A stretch of DNA of 64,000 bases, from contig NZ_QQAW01000004.1 of the NCBI RefSeq assembly GCF_003350405.1, positions 248,001 to 312,000 of the forward strand, read 5' to 3'. Position numbers and translations under genes: made by a program. Below the pieces are notes generated by a model that saw only the letters and a program-made list of their open reading frames with translations, made no database searches and was not told the DNA's origin. Each line of letters starts with the position of its first letter. Position 1 is the stretch's first letter. Of this stretch, positions 26,276 through 34,772 are shown piece by piece. This DNA comes from Gluconacetobacter liquefaciens (GTDB taxonomy: Bacteria > Pseudomonadota > Alphaproteobacteria > Acetobacterales > Acetobacteraceae).

Positions 26276-27646
26276 TCATGCCGCGCCGTGGGCCATGATC
26301 AGCGCAATGGCGCAGGAGGTCAGCCGCGCCTGCTCGGAATCCGCGCGGCTGGTCAAAATCACCGGCACCTTCGCGCCCAGCACCACGCCCGCGGCATCCG
26401 CGCCGGCCAGGAAGGACAGTTCCTTGGCCAGCATGTTGCCCGCCTCCAGCGTCGGCACGATCACGATATCCGCCCGCCCGGCCACGGGAGAATCGATATG
26501 CTTGATCTTCGCGGCATTCAGGTTCACCGCGTTGTCGAAGGCCAGCGGCCCATCGACGATGCCGCCCGTGATCTGCTTGCGGTCGGCCATCTTCGACAGC
26601 ACGGCCGCATCCAGCGTGGACTGGATCGCCGGGTTGACGGTCTCCACCGCCGAAAGAACGGCCACGCGCGGTTCCGCCAGACCCAGCACATGCGCGAAAT
26701 CGATCACGTTCTGCACGATGTCATGCTTGGCCCGCACGTCCGGCGCAATGTTCACCACCGCGTCGCTGATCATCAGCAACCGGTCATAGAACGGCACGTC
26801 CATGACAAAGACATGGCTCAGGCGGCGATCGGCGCACAGGCCGGTCGGGCGCGCCACCACTTCGTGCAGCAATACGTCGGTATGCACGGCGCCCTTCATC
26901 AGCAGGCGCGCACGCCCCGAGCGCACCAGCGCCACCGCCTGGACCGACGCCGCATGCGCGTCCTCGGCCTCGACGATCTCCAGCCCGTCGATCGACAGGC
27001 CGGAATCCTTGGCGACGGATTCGATCAGCGCCTTCGGCCCGACCAGGATCGGCTGCCCCAGCCCACGCTGGGCCGCATCGCAGGCCGAACGCAGCGACAG
27101 GTCATCGCAGGGATAGGCCACGGCGATCGGCAGGGCCGGCAACTGGGCCGCCTTCTCGCACAGGGTACGGAAACGGCGATGCGTCACGATATGCTCGAAC
27201 GACGAACAGGCCATGACCACCGATTGCGGCGCCTGCGGCGCCTGGATCTGCATGGTGCCCCGCGCCACCTCGCCCCCGTCCTGCCGCACGCCGACGAAGG
27301 ACAGGTCCAGCAGCGCATCCGCATCATGCTTCGCCACCACCTGGCAGGTCACCACCACCCGGTCACCGACCGACAGGACATCGCCTCCCAGCGTCAGCGC
27401 ATAGCTGCGCACCACGCTGCCCACACCGGGGAAGCGGGTGCTGACCAGCCGCATGACCAGGATGCCGATCCACACGCTCGCCACCGACTGCGATACGGAA
27501 GCCGTCTCGACCCCTGCCCCATCGGGCTGCCATCCGCCCAGCAGGTCCGCATTGTCCCTGGTCAGGATCTCGGTCAGGTCGGCCTTCTCACCAACCGCGA
27601 TATCCTTGAACAACCGATTGGTCACGAGTTCCTGGGTCTTATCCAC
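26276..27646 (-). CDS. MaoC-phosphate acetyl/butyryltransferase fusion protein
   Basis: A 456-residue fusion. Residues about 5-145 form a MaoC-like hot-dog domain (LFKDIAVGEKADLTEILTRD; dehydratase-type). Residues about 165-456 form a phosphotransacetylase domain with YPCDDLSLRSACDAAQRG, MKGAVHTDVLLHEV, DVPFYDRLLMISDAVVN and the nucleotide-side segment DAAGVVLGAKVPVILTSRAD. This is the architecture annotated as bifunctional enoyl-CoA hydratase/phosphate acetyltransferase. It would convert acetyl-CoA to acetyl phosphate, suiting the nearby pyruvate:ferredoxin oxidoreductase. An FNR-type site lies 76 bp upstream. No acetate kinase gene is adjacent. Confidence 0.9.
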   Translation of the reverse strand: MDKTQELVTNRLFKDIAVGEKADLTEILTRDNADLLGGWQPDGAGVETASVSQSVASVWIGILVMRLVSTRFPGVGSVVRSYALTLGGDVLSVGDRVVVTCQVVAKHDADALLDLSFVGVRQDGGEVARGTMQIQAPQAPQSVVMACSSFEHIVTHRRFRTLCEKAAQLPALPIAVAYPCDDLSLRSACDAAQRGLGQPILVGPKALIESVAKDSGLSIDGLEIVEAEDAHAASVQAVALVRSGRARLLMKGAVHTDVLLHEVVARPTGLCADRRLSHVFVMDVPFYDRLLMISDAVVNIAPDVRAKHDIVQNVIDFAHVLGLAEPRVAVLSAVETVNPAIQSTLDAAVLSKMADRKQITGGIVDGPLAFDNAVNLNAAKIKHIDSPVAGRADIVIVPTLEAGNMLAKELSFLAGADAAGVVLGAKVPVILTSRADSEQARLTSCAIALIMAHGAA

Positions 27647-27721
27647 CAGCGATTTTCCTTCGGACAGAAAGGGGATGAACGATCAATTTCCCGTTATGAT
27701 ACCGGCGAACAGGCAACCGCG

Positions 27722-27735
27722 TTGATCCCGATCAA
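27722..27735. promoter_or_regulatory. FNR/FixK-type site TTGATCCCGATCAA upstream of phosphotransacetylase gene
   Basis: The sequence is a perfect match to the TTGAT-N4-ATCAA consensus. On the minus strand, a -10-like TATCAT lies at 27701-27696. The site is centred about 40 bp upstream of the implied transcription start, near the class II activator position. Confidence 0.75.
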
Positions 27736-27759
27736 AGCAGACCCATTACTGCCAATTTT

Positions 27760-27925
27760 AGAGCCTGACCGAAAATGCGCGCTGGCGGCAATCCAACGCG
27801 CGTTTCCTGCGCTTCGGTGCTCATGGCCGTCAAGGCCACTCCGCTCCGATGCTCGGAAACACACGTCGGGCGCGGCCCGAAACGGGCCGCTCTCGCTCGC
27901 CAGCCCACATTTTCGGTCAGGCTCT
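27760..27925. repeat. Structured intergenic repeat, copy A (166 bp, 18-bp terminal inverted repeats)
   Basis: The ends AGAGCCTGACCGAAAATG (27760-27777) and its exact reverse complement (27908-27925) enclose a GC-rich core. The core contains smaller hairpins such as GCGGCCCG-AAA-CGGGCCGC and GGCC-GTCAA-GGCC. It is homologous in its core to copies at 27931 and 29145, and inverted relative to them. TTAGAG occurs at both outer edges (27758 and 27925), a possible target duplication. Short ORFs inside it look like by-products. Confidence 0.8.
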
Positions 27926-27930
27926 TAGAG

Positions 27931-28079
27931 ACGGCCAGAGAAATCGGCCCGCCGAGCGCGCATGCCGCAAAGCAGTGCGCCCGGCGTGTATTTTCAAGCA
28001 TCTGAGCGGAACGGCCCTGATGGCCGCCCACTTTTGCAAAAGTGCCCCTTAGGGTCTGACCGAAAATTCGGTCAGCTTC
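27931..28079. repeat. Structured intergenic repeat, diverged copy B
   Basis: The segment around 27985-28027 (GCGCCCGGCGTG, AGCATCTGAGCGGAACGGCC, ATGGCCG) aligns with copy C at 29197-29245 in the same orientation, so it is a decayed copy inverted against copy A. It ends with two perfect palindromes, CACTTTTGCAAAAGTG (28029-28044) and CTGACCGAA-AA-TTCGGTCAG (28056-28075). The second reuses the arm sequence of copy A and abuts the stop codon of the dihydroorotate-dehydrogenase-like gene, where it may terminate transcription. Confidence 0.65.
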
Positions 28080-29090
28080 CTACAGTCGCGAAGCCGATCG
28101 CGCATCATAGGTGGTCAGGATCGTCCGATACTGCGCCCGCAGGAACTGCGCCGCCTCATCGGGCTGCCCACCTGCCGCAAGCTGCCCCTTGAAGGCCGCC
28201 ACCGACTCATGCCCCCGGCGCTCCATCCAGCCGCGCAGTTCGCCCAGCAGCGTGCCCAGATACGCCGGCCCATGCCGCAGCAGCGCGGAGGTCGTCATCA
28301 CCGCATCCGCCCCCGCCAGCAGATATTTCACCACATCCGCCCCGCTCCACACACCCGTCGATGCCGCGATCGAGGTCGGAATCCGCCGCGACAGCAGCCC
28401 GACCCACATCAGTGGCAGGCGAATGTCGTAAGGATTGCTCAGATGCAAGTCATCGCGCGCCGTCAGCGCCGCCAGATCGACATCCGGCCCGTAGAACCGG
28501 TTGAACAGCACCAGCCCATCCGCGCCGGCCTCGGCGAACTGCGCCGCCATATGGCCGGGCGCACTGAAGAAGGGCGCCATCTTCACGCTGACCGGCACGC
28601 CCACAGCCGCCTTCACCCGGCGCAGGATCTCCAGCGCCGCCGCCTCGACCGAGGGGCCACTTTCCACCGGGTCGGCGGGCACGCGATAGATGTTGAGTTC
28701 GATCGCCGACGCCCCCGCCTGCTCCAGCTTGCGGGCGAAATCGACCCATCCGCTGGCTGAACAGCCGTTCAGGCTGGCGATGATCGGCACTCCGGCCCGC
28801 TCCACCGCGCGCCGCAGAATTTCCAGCCGCCCATCCAGCACGTTGCTGCCCGCATCCGGCGGCCAATAACCCGCCGCTTCCGGCTGGGAATCGGTCACCA
28901 TCTCCGTCATGGCCGCCTCGGCCAGTTCCTGGGCGACGATCTGCTCCTCGAAGATCGACGACAGCACAACCGCCGCCGCCCCCGCATCGGCCAGCCGCAT
29001 GATGCCATCCAACTCGGCACAAAGCGGCGACGCCGAAGCAACGATCGGATGCGCCAGCTCAAGACCAAGATAAGTCGTTCTCAAATCCAT
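28080..29090 (-). CDS. Dihydroorotate dehydrogenase-like (PreA-type) flavoprotein
   Basis: A 336-residue TIM-barrel FMN protein. It starts MDLRTTYLGLELAHPIVASASPL and has VPIIASLNGCSASGWVDFAR, AIELNIYRVPAD, VPVSVKMAPFFSAPGHMAAQ with the FMN-binding lysine, and GVWSGADVVKYLLAGADAVM at the phosphate end. Such proteins accompany pyruvate:ferredoxin oxidoreductase genes and are usually labelled dihydroorotate dehydrogenase-like; they are not the pyrD enzyme of pyrimidine synthesis. It is downstream of nifJ in the same orientation, separated by repeat C. The electron acceptor and substrate are unknown. Confidence 0.86.
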   Translation of the reverse strand: MDLRTTYLGLELAHPIVASASPLCAELDGIMRLADAGAAAVVLSSIFEEQIVAQELAEAAMTEMVTDSQPEAAGYWPPDAGSNVLDGRLEILRRAVERAGVPIIASLNGCSASGWVDFARKLEQAGASAIELNIYRVPADPVESGPSVEAAALEILRRVKAAVGVPVSVKMAPFFSAPGHMAAQFAEAGADGLVLFNRFYGPDVDLAALTARDDLHLSNPYDIRLPLMWVGLLSRRIPTSIAASTGVWSGADVVKYLLAGADAVMTTSALLRHGPAYLGTLLGELRGWMERRGHESVAAFKGQLAAGGQPDEAAQFLRAQYRTILTTYDARSASRL

Positions 29091-29144
29091 GCCCCTACCC
29101 CTCTCCCATTATAAAATCTAAAGAAAATACGCAGATATAATCGA

Positions 29145-29308
29145 AGTTTATGCCCGAAAACGTGGACTGGTGAGCGAGAGCGGCCCTGCGGGCCGCGCCC
29201 GTCGTGCATTTCCGAGCACCGGAGCGGAGCGGCCTCAATGGCCGTGAGCACCGGAGCGCAGGAAACGCGCGTCGGCTCGCCACCAGCGCGCGTTTCCGGG
29301 CATAAACT
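29145..29308. repeat. Structured intergenic repeat, copy C (164 bp), abutting the nifJ stop
   Basis: The arms AGTTTATGCCCGAAAACG (29145-29162) and CGTTTCCGGGCATAAACT (29291-29308) are complementary at 17 of 18 positions. They differ from copy A's arms although the cores are clearly homologous. Core hairpins include GCGGCCC-TGC-GGGCCGC and GGCC-TCAAT-GGCC. The right arm ends on the nifJ stop codon, so the element may act as the nifJ 3' end. Upstream, 29091-29144 is AT-rich and could carry a promoter for the next gene. Confidence 0.8.
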
Positions 29309-32300
29309 CAGGGGATGTCTTCCCAGTGGGGTAGAAACCGGCTGCCGTCGCGGGCGGCCATGTCTTCATAGACGCGATAGCGCTCCTGCGCCGCCGCCTC
29401 GGCCTGTTGCAGCAGATGCCCGGCCGATTCCGGATGCGTGCGCAGCAGGGTCTTGTACCGCAGTTCCCGATAGGCATAATCCTTCAGCGGGATCCGCTGA
29501 GGCGGCGAATCCAGCCGGAACGGATTCAACCCGGCCTTGCGCATCGTGGGGTCGAAGCGGAACAGCGGCCAGTATCCCGATGCCACCGCCCGCGCCGCCT
29601 GCTTCATGCCGGTGCGCATGTCGATGCCATGCGCAATGCACTGCGAATAGGCCAAGATCAGCGAAGGCCCGTCATAGGCTTCCGCCTCACGCATCGCGAT
29701 CAGCGCCTGTTCCGAGTTCGCCCCCAGTGCAATCTGCGCGACATAGACGGTGCCGTAGGAAATCGCCTGCAACGCCAGGTCCTTGCGCGGCACCCGCTTG
29801 CCGGCGGCCGCGAACTTCGCACTCGCCCCCAGCGGCGTCGCCTTCGAGGACTGGCCGCCGGTGTTCGAATAGACCTCGGTATCCAGCACCAGCACGTTCA
29901 CATTGCGGCCCTGCGCCAGCACATGGTCCAGCCCGCCGTAATCGATGTCATAGGCCCAGCCATCCCCACCGACGATCCAGATCGAACGCCGGACCAGGAA
30001 ATCCGCCAGAATCAGAAGGTTTTTCGCATCCGGCCCTTCGATCGCAGCCAACCGCGTCTTCAGCGCCGCCACCCGCTCGCGCTGCTCGGCATAATCGCGC
30101 TCGGTGTGCTGCGTCTTGGCAAGGATGGTCTCCGCCAGATCCTGCCCCACCTTCGGCGCCAGCCGGGTCAGCAGATCGCGCGCCAGCCCGGTCTGCTTGT
30201 CCACCGCCAGGCGGAAACCCAACCCGAATTCGGCATTATCCTCGAACAGCGAGTTCGCCCAGGCCACCCCGCGCCCCTCGGCATTCGCCTTCCAGGCATG
30301 GGCCGGCATGTTGGCGGCATAAATCGCCGAACAGCCCGTGGCATTGGCAATCTGCATCCGGTCACCGAAAAGCTGCGAGATCAGCTTCAGATACGGCGTT
30401 TCACCACACCCCGCGCAGGCACCGCTGAACTCGAACAACGGTTCGAGCAACTGCACGCCCCGAACATTGGCCTGATTCACCGTCGTCCGGTCCGCGGTCG
30501 GCAATGTTTCGAAGAAGCTGATATTCTCCCGCTCCTGCTCCAGGATCGGCAGCTTCTCGCCCATATTGATGGCCCGATGCACACCATCCTCGGCAATGGC
30601 GGGGCAGTTTTCCACGCACACGCCGCAGCCCGTGCAATCCTCGACATAGAATTGCAGCGAGAAACGGGAATCCGGATACCCGCGTGCATTGACCGGCGCG
30701 GAGCGGAAATGCTCCGGCGCCCCCTCCAGCGCGTCCTCGTCATAGATCTTGGCGCGGATCACGCTATGCGGGCAGACAATGCTGCACTGGCCGCACTGGA
30801 TGCACGCATCCTGATCCCAGATCGGCACCTCGACCGCGATATTGCGCTTCTCATATTGCGTGGTGCCACAAGGGAACGTGCCATCCGCCGGGATCTTGCT
30901 GACCGGAATCGCCTCACCCCGGCTGGCCATGATCTCGCCCGTCACCTCGCGCACGAACAGCGGCGCGGTCGCCGGCACGATCGGCGGCATCGCGACCGTC
31001 CCCGTGGCCGCCTGCGGCACCGTCACTTCATGCAGCGCGGCAACCGCTCCATCCACGGCGGCGAAATTCAGCTTCACCACCGCATCGCCCTTGGCGCCAT
31101 AGCTCTTGGTGATGAAATGCTTGATCTGCGCCACCGCCTCGTCCGGCGGCAACACCTTGGACAGATGGAAGAAGCAGGTCTGCAACACCGTGTTCACACG
31201 CGGCCCCAGCCCGATCTTCAACGCCACGTCCGAGGCATCGATCACGAAGAAGCGCAGCTTCTTGGCCACGATCTGGTCCTGCACCCGACGCGGCAGCTTG
31301 TCCCACACCACATCCGGCCCATACGGGCTGTTCAGCAGGAAGGTCGCCCCGTCGATGGCCGGCCCGAGAATATCGCGCTTGAACAGGAATTCGAACTTGT
31401 GACAGGCCACGAAATCCGCATGGCGGATCAGGTAGGGCGCCGCGATCTGCGCCGTGCCGAACCGCAGGTGCGAAATCGTCTCGCCGCCCGATTTGTGCGA
31501 ATCATAGTCGAAATAGGCCTGCGCGAACCGCCCCGGCTGCTCGCTCAGGATCTTCACGCTGTTCTTGTTCGCGCCCACCGTGCCGTCGGCGCCCAGCCCG
31601 TAGAACAGGCAGCGCACGGTATCTTTCGGCTCGATATCCAGGTTCTGGTCGTATTCCAGCGTGGTATGGCTTACATCGTCGTCGATGCCGAGCGTGAAAT
31701 TATTCTTCGGCGCGGGCTTCGCCAGTTCGTCGAAGACCGCCTTGACCATGCCCGGATTGAAATCGCGCGACGACAGGCCGTAGCGGCCACCGATCACGCG
31801 CGGCATCGCGGCAATCTTTCCATTGCCGAATGCCTGTGCCAGCACGCCCAGCACGTCGGCATAAAGCGGCTCCATCGGCGCGCCCGGTTCCTTGGTGCGG
31901 TCCAGCACCGCGATCGACTTCACCCCCGGCGGCAGCGCCGCCAGGAAATGCTCCGCCGAGAACGGGCGATAAAGCAGCACCTGCAAGGCGCCCACCTTCT
32001 CTCCGGGCCGGTTCGCTCCCTGGCGGTTCATCCACAGCGCGGTCTCCCGCACCACTTCCGCACCCGACCCCATGCTGATGATCACACGCTCGGCATCCGC
32101 CGGCCCGTCATAACGGAACAGGCGATAGGCCCGGCCGGTCTGGGCGGTGAACCTGTCCATCACCTCCTGCACGATGCCCGGCACCTTCGCATAGTACGGG
32201 TTCACCGCCTCGCGCGTCTGGAAATAGGTATCGGGATTCTGCCAGGTACCGCGAATGAACGGATTATTCGGCGTCAGCGCGCGGTTGCGATGCGCATGCA

Positions 32301-32898
32301 CCAGATCGTCGTCGATCATGGCCCGGATCACGCTGTCGGGCATGATCTTCAGCATGTTGTATTCGTGCGACGTGCGGAACCCGTCGGTGAAGTGGATAAA
32401 CGGCACCCGCGCCGCCAGCGTCGCCGCCTGCGCGATCAGCGCCAGGTCGTGCCCTTCCTGCACCGAGGCCGCACCCAGGATCGCGAAACCCGTCGGCCGC
32501 GCCGCCATGATATCCTGATGGTCGCCGAAGATCGACGATCCACCGGCCGCCAGCGCACGCGCCGCCACATGAAAGACCGTGGCGGTCAGTTCGCCGGCGA
32601 TCTTGTACATGTTGGGCAGCATCAGCATCAGCCCCTGCGACGCCGTAAAGGTCGTCGTCAGGGCACCGCTTTGCAGCGATCCATGCACGCAGCCCGCGGC
32701 ACCGCCTTCGGCCTGCATTTCCTGCACTTCGGGGATATCGCCCCAGATATTGCGCAGCCCCTGGTCCGACCAGGCATCGGCCAGTTCGGCCATCGGCGAG
32801 GACGGCGTGATGGGATAGATGGCGCAGATCTCATTGACCCGATAGGCCACATGCGCGACGGCGGTGTTGCCATCCATCGTGGCGGTCTGTTCGGTCAT
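29308..32898 (-). CDS. nifJ: Pyruvate:ferredoxin (flavodoxin) oxidoreductase
   Basis: A 1196-residue single-chain enzyme, the usual length. The start MTEQTATMDGNTAVAHVAYR at 32898 is preferred (AGAAGG five bases upstream and family fit); ATG codons at 32922 and 32931 are alternatives. YPITPSSPMAELADAW begins the pyruvate domain. Two 4Fe-4S motifs (CIQCGQCSIVCPHS and CTGCGVCVENCP, about 690-760) form the ferredoxin domain. CAGCGETPYLKL and GDGWAYDIDYGGLDHVL...EVYSNTGGQ form the thiamine-diphosphate domain. It oxidises pyruvate plus CoA to acetyl-CoA, CO2 and reduced ferredoxin or flavodoxin. It is the second gene of an operon with the flavoprotein at 34601, under an FNR-type site. Confidence 0.95.
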   Translation of the reverse strand: MTEQTATMDGNTAVAHVAYRVNEICAIYPITPSSPMAELADAWSDQGLRNIWGDIPEVQEMQAEGGAAGCVHGSLQSGALTTTFTASQGLMLMLPNMYKIAGELTATVFHVAARALAAGGSSIFGDHQDIMAARPTGFAILGAASVQEGHDLALIAQAATLAARVPFIHFTDGFRTSHEYNMLKIMPDSVIRAMIDDDLVHAHRNRALTPNNPFIRGTWQNPDTYFQTREAVNPYYAKVPGIVQEVMDRFTAQTGRAYRLFRYDGPADAERVIISMGSGAEVVRETALWMNRQGANRPGEKVGALQVLLYRPFSAEHFLAALPPGVKSIAVLDRTKEPGAPMEPLYADVLGVLAQAFGNGKIAAMPRVIGGRYGLSSRDFNPGMVKAVFDELAKPAPKNNFTLGIDDDVSHTTLEYDQNLDIEPKDTVRCLFYGLGADGTVGANKNSVKILSEQPGRFAQAYFDYDSHKSGGETISHLRFGTAQIAAPYLIRHADFVACHKFEFLFKRDILGPAIDGATFLLNSPYGPDVVWDKLPRRVQDQIVAKKLRFFVIDASDVALKIGLGPRVNTVLQTCFFHLSKVLPPDEAVAQIKHFITKSYGAKGDAVVKLNFAAVDGAVAALHEVTVPQAATGTVAMPPIVPATAPLFVREVTGEIMASRGEAIPVSKIPADGTFPCGTTQYEKRNIAVEVPIWDQDACIQCGQCSIVCPHSVIRAKIYDEDALEGAPEHFRSAPVNARGYPDSRFSLQFYVEDCTGCGVCVENCPAIAEDGVHRAINMGEKLPILEQERENISFFETLPTADRTTVNQANVRGVQLLEPLFEFSGACAGCGETPYLKLISQLFGDRMQIANATGCSAIYAANMPAHAWKANAEGRGVAWANSLFEDNAEFGLGFRLAVDKQTGLARDLLTRLAPKVGQDLAETILAKTQHTERDYAEQRERVAALKTRLAAIEGPDAKNLLILADFLVRRSIWIVGGDGWAYDIDYGGLDHVLAQGRNVNVLVLDTEVYSNTGGQSSKATPLGASAKFAAAGKRVPRKDLALQAISYGTVYVAQIALGANSEQALIAMREAEAYDGPSLILAYSQCIAHGIDMRTGMKQAARAVASGYWPLFRFDPTMRKAGLNPFRLDSPPQRIPLKDYAYRELRYKTLLRTHPESAGHLLQQAEAAAQERYRVYEDMAARDGSRFLPHWEDIP

Positions 32899-32927
32899 GT
32901 CGACCTTCTCCGTTCCTGTCATGTCGC

Positions 32928-34601
32928 TCATGCCCGCACCTTGAAGGCCGACGGTGCCGGGGAGGTATCCGTTCCCACGGCTTCCGGCTCCATTTCGATC
33001 GCATGGCAGGGGCACTGCTCGAAACAGGCCGCGCACCCGGTGCACAGATCCATCGAAACCGCATAACCCTGCCCCGGCCCCAGCCGGGTAATCGCCTGTT
33101 CAGGACAGGCGGCATAGCAATTGTCGCACTCGAAGCAATTGCCGCACGAAAGGCAGCGCTGCGCCTCATAGCGGGCATGGCGCTCATCCAGCCCGGCATC
33201 GACCTCCGCGAAATCGTGGCGTTCGGCCACCGGCGTCTCGGCCTGCACGCTGCGCGGCGCATCGCGGTAATCCGGCAGATGCAGCATGTCGAAGCTGACC
33301 AGCGGATGCGCCGCCGGATGTTCGTAGGTCCGGCCCGCCAGCCACGCATCGATCGCCCGCGCCGCCAGCTTGCCGTGCCCAGTCGCCGTCGTCATGGTCC
33401 GCGCGCCACCAATGCAGTCGCCACCTGCGAAAATACCGGCCTGCCCGGTCATCAGGTCGGCATCCACCGCAACGGTGCCGTCCTTCTGCACCTTCACTGC
33501 CGTCGCCTCCGCCAGCAGCGACAGGTCGGTGTGCTGGCCCACCGCCAGCACCACCGCATCGGCGGCCAGCCGCTCCGTCTCGCCTGTCGGCGTCACGCTG
33601 CCATCGGGGTTCATGGTCACCTTCTCGACCACCAGCCCGTCGGCACCGAAATGATCGACCACGCTCAGCCAGCGCACCTTGGCCCCTTCGGCGACGGCCT
33701 CGGCCGCCTCGGCCGGCAGGGCTTCCATATGCTGCTGGTCATAGCGGAAGATGATGACCGTATCGGTCGCCCCCAACCGCCGCGCGGTCCGCGCGGCATC
33801 CATCGCCACGTTGCCGCCGCCGACCACCGCCACCACGCGCCCCAGCGCCGGACGCCCGCCCCGGCTGACATCGCCCAGCAGGCTGATCGCGTCGGTCATC
33901 TTCCGGCCATCCATGGCCGGAATGTTCAGGCGGTTGGCCAACTGCGCGCCAACCCCCACGAACACCGCGTCGAAGCCCCCTTCCTGCTTCGCCCGCACCA
34001 CGTCGTCGACCCTCTGGCCACACCGCAATGTCACCCCGGGCACCCCCGTGATTCGGGCGATCTCCCTCCCCATCACCTCTCGGGGCAGACGGTAGGCCGG
34101 GATGCCGTAGCGCATCATCCCGCCCGGCTGCTCCGCCGCGTCGCGGATCTCCACCTGATGCCCCATCCGCGCCAGATGCCAGGCGCAGGACAAGCCCGCC
34201 GGTCCCGCGCCGACGACCAGAACCTTCTTGCCGCTGGCCGGCGCCACCGAAACCTGCCAGCCCTTCTCGGTCGCCAGATCGCCCAGAAACCGTTCGACCG
34301 AATGAATGGCCACCGGCGCATCCAGTTCGCCCCGGTTACAGCCGCCTTCACACGGATGGTAGCAGGCCCGACCATGGATGGCGGGCATGGGGTTGTTGGC
34401 CACCAGCGCGTGCCACGCCTTCTCGTACTCGCCAGCCTGGGCCAGCGCCAGCCAGCCCTGAATGTCCTCGCCGGCCGGGCAGGCATGGTTACAGGGCGGC
34501 AGGAAATGCATGTAGACGGGCTTCTGCCAGCGCCGGCTGCCAACCCCGCGCCGCGTCGTCTCCTGCAGCACCTGCGTCATGTCATCGAGTTTCAATACCA
34601 T
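32928..34601 (-). CDS. GltD-like NAD(P)/FAD oxidoreductase with C-terminal ferredoxin domain
   Basis: A 557-residue Fe-S flavoprotein. The N-terminal cysteine-rich domain (CNHACPAGEDIQ, YHPCEGGCNRG; about 35-100) matches the glutamate-synthase small subunit and PreT. FAD and NAD(P) Rossmann folds follow (VLVVGAGPAGLSCAWHLA, VVAVVGGGNVAMDAARTA). A C-terminal double 4Fe-4S domain (CLSCGNCFECDNCYAACP and CTGCAACFEQCPCHA) is added, which plain GltD lacks. It is the first gene of the nifJ operon, overlapping the earliest nifJ start. It probably shuttles electrons between ferredoxin and NAD(P)H. It is not the glutamate-synthase subunit, since no gltB is nearby. Confidence 0.9.
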   Translation of the reverse strand: MVLKLDDMTQVLQETTRRGVGSRRWQKPVYMHFLPPCNHACPAGEDIQGWLALAQAGEYEKAWHALVANNPMPAIHGRACYHPCEGGCNRGELDAPVAIHSVERFLGDLATEKGWQVSVAPASGKKVLVVGAGPAGLSCAWHLARMGHQVEIRDAAEQPGGMMRYGIPAYRLPREVMGREIARITGVPGVTLRCGQRVDDVVRAKQEGGFDAVFVGVGAQLANRLNIPAMDGRKMTDAISLLGDVSRGGRPALGRVVAVVGGGNVAMDAARTARRLGATDTVIIFRYDQQHMEALPAEAAEAVAEGAKVRWLSVVDHFGADGLVVEKVTMNPDGSVTPTGETERLAADAVVLAVGQHTDLSLLAEATAVKVQKDGTVAVDADLMTGQAGIFAGGDCIGGARTMTTATGHGKLAARAIDAWLAGRTYEHPAAHPLVSFDMLHLPDYRDAPRSVQAETPVAERHDFAEVDAGLDERHARYEAQRCLSCGNCFECDNCYAACPEQAITRLGPGQGYAVSMDLCTGCAACFEQCPCHAIEMEPEAVGTDTSPAPSAFKVRA

Positions 34602-34664
34602 CCCAACCCCCAGCGCACCGGGCCGGCCCGCGCATTATTGGCGCGTGACCCTCCCCTGCCGCAC

Positions 34665-34701
34665 GATCGGTATCACGACCCTTTTCGTTTCGGTACCGAT
34701 C
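34665..34701. promoter_or_regulatory. Inverted repeat in the nifJ-operon leader
   Basis: Arms GATCGGTA (34665-34672) and TACCGATC (34694-34701) are perfect 8-bp complements separated by 21 bp, in the 5' leader between the predicted start near 34766 and the first gene at 34601. It could be a second operator or a leader hairpin; nothing further supports a role. Confidence 0.35.
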
Positions 34702-34772
34702 CAGATAAACCCTCGACCGGCTCCGGGCACAGAATCGGCACCGTCCGCCCTCCCGAGGATTCGTGGGATTTG

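Noticed and set aside
27775-28052. Short ORFs inside repeat copies A and B that resemble acetic-acid-bacterium hypothetical proteins
   Set aside because: They are translations of the structured repeat on either strand; the similarity between such ORFs follows from the DNA repeat and not from a protein.
29407-33066. 1219-codon plus-strand frame opposite nifJ
   Set aside because: Antisense shadow of a well-defined enzyme; composition dominated by Arg, His, Gln and no recognisable domain.
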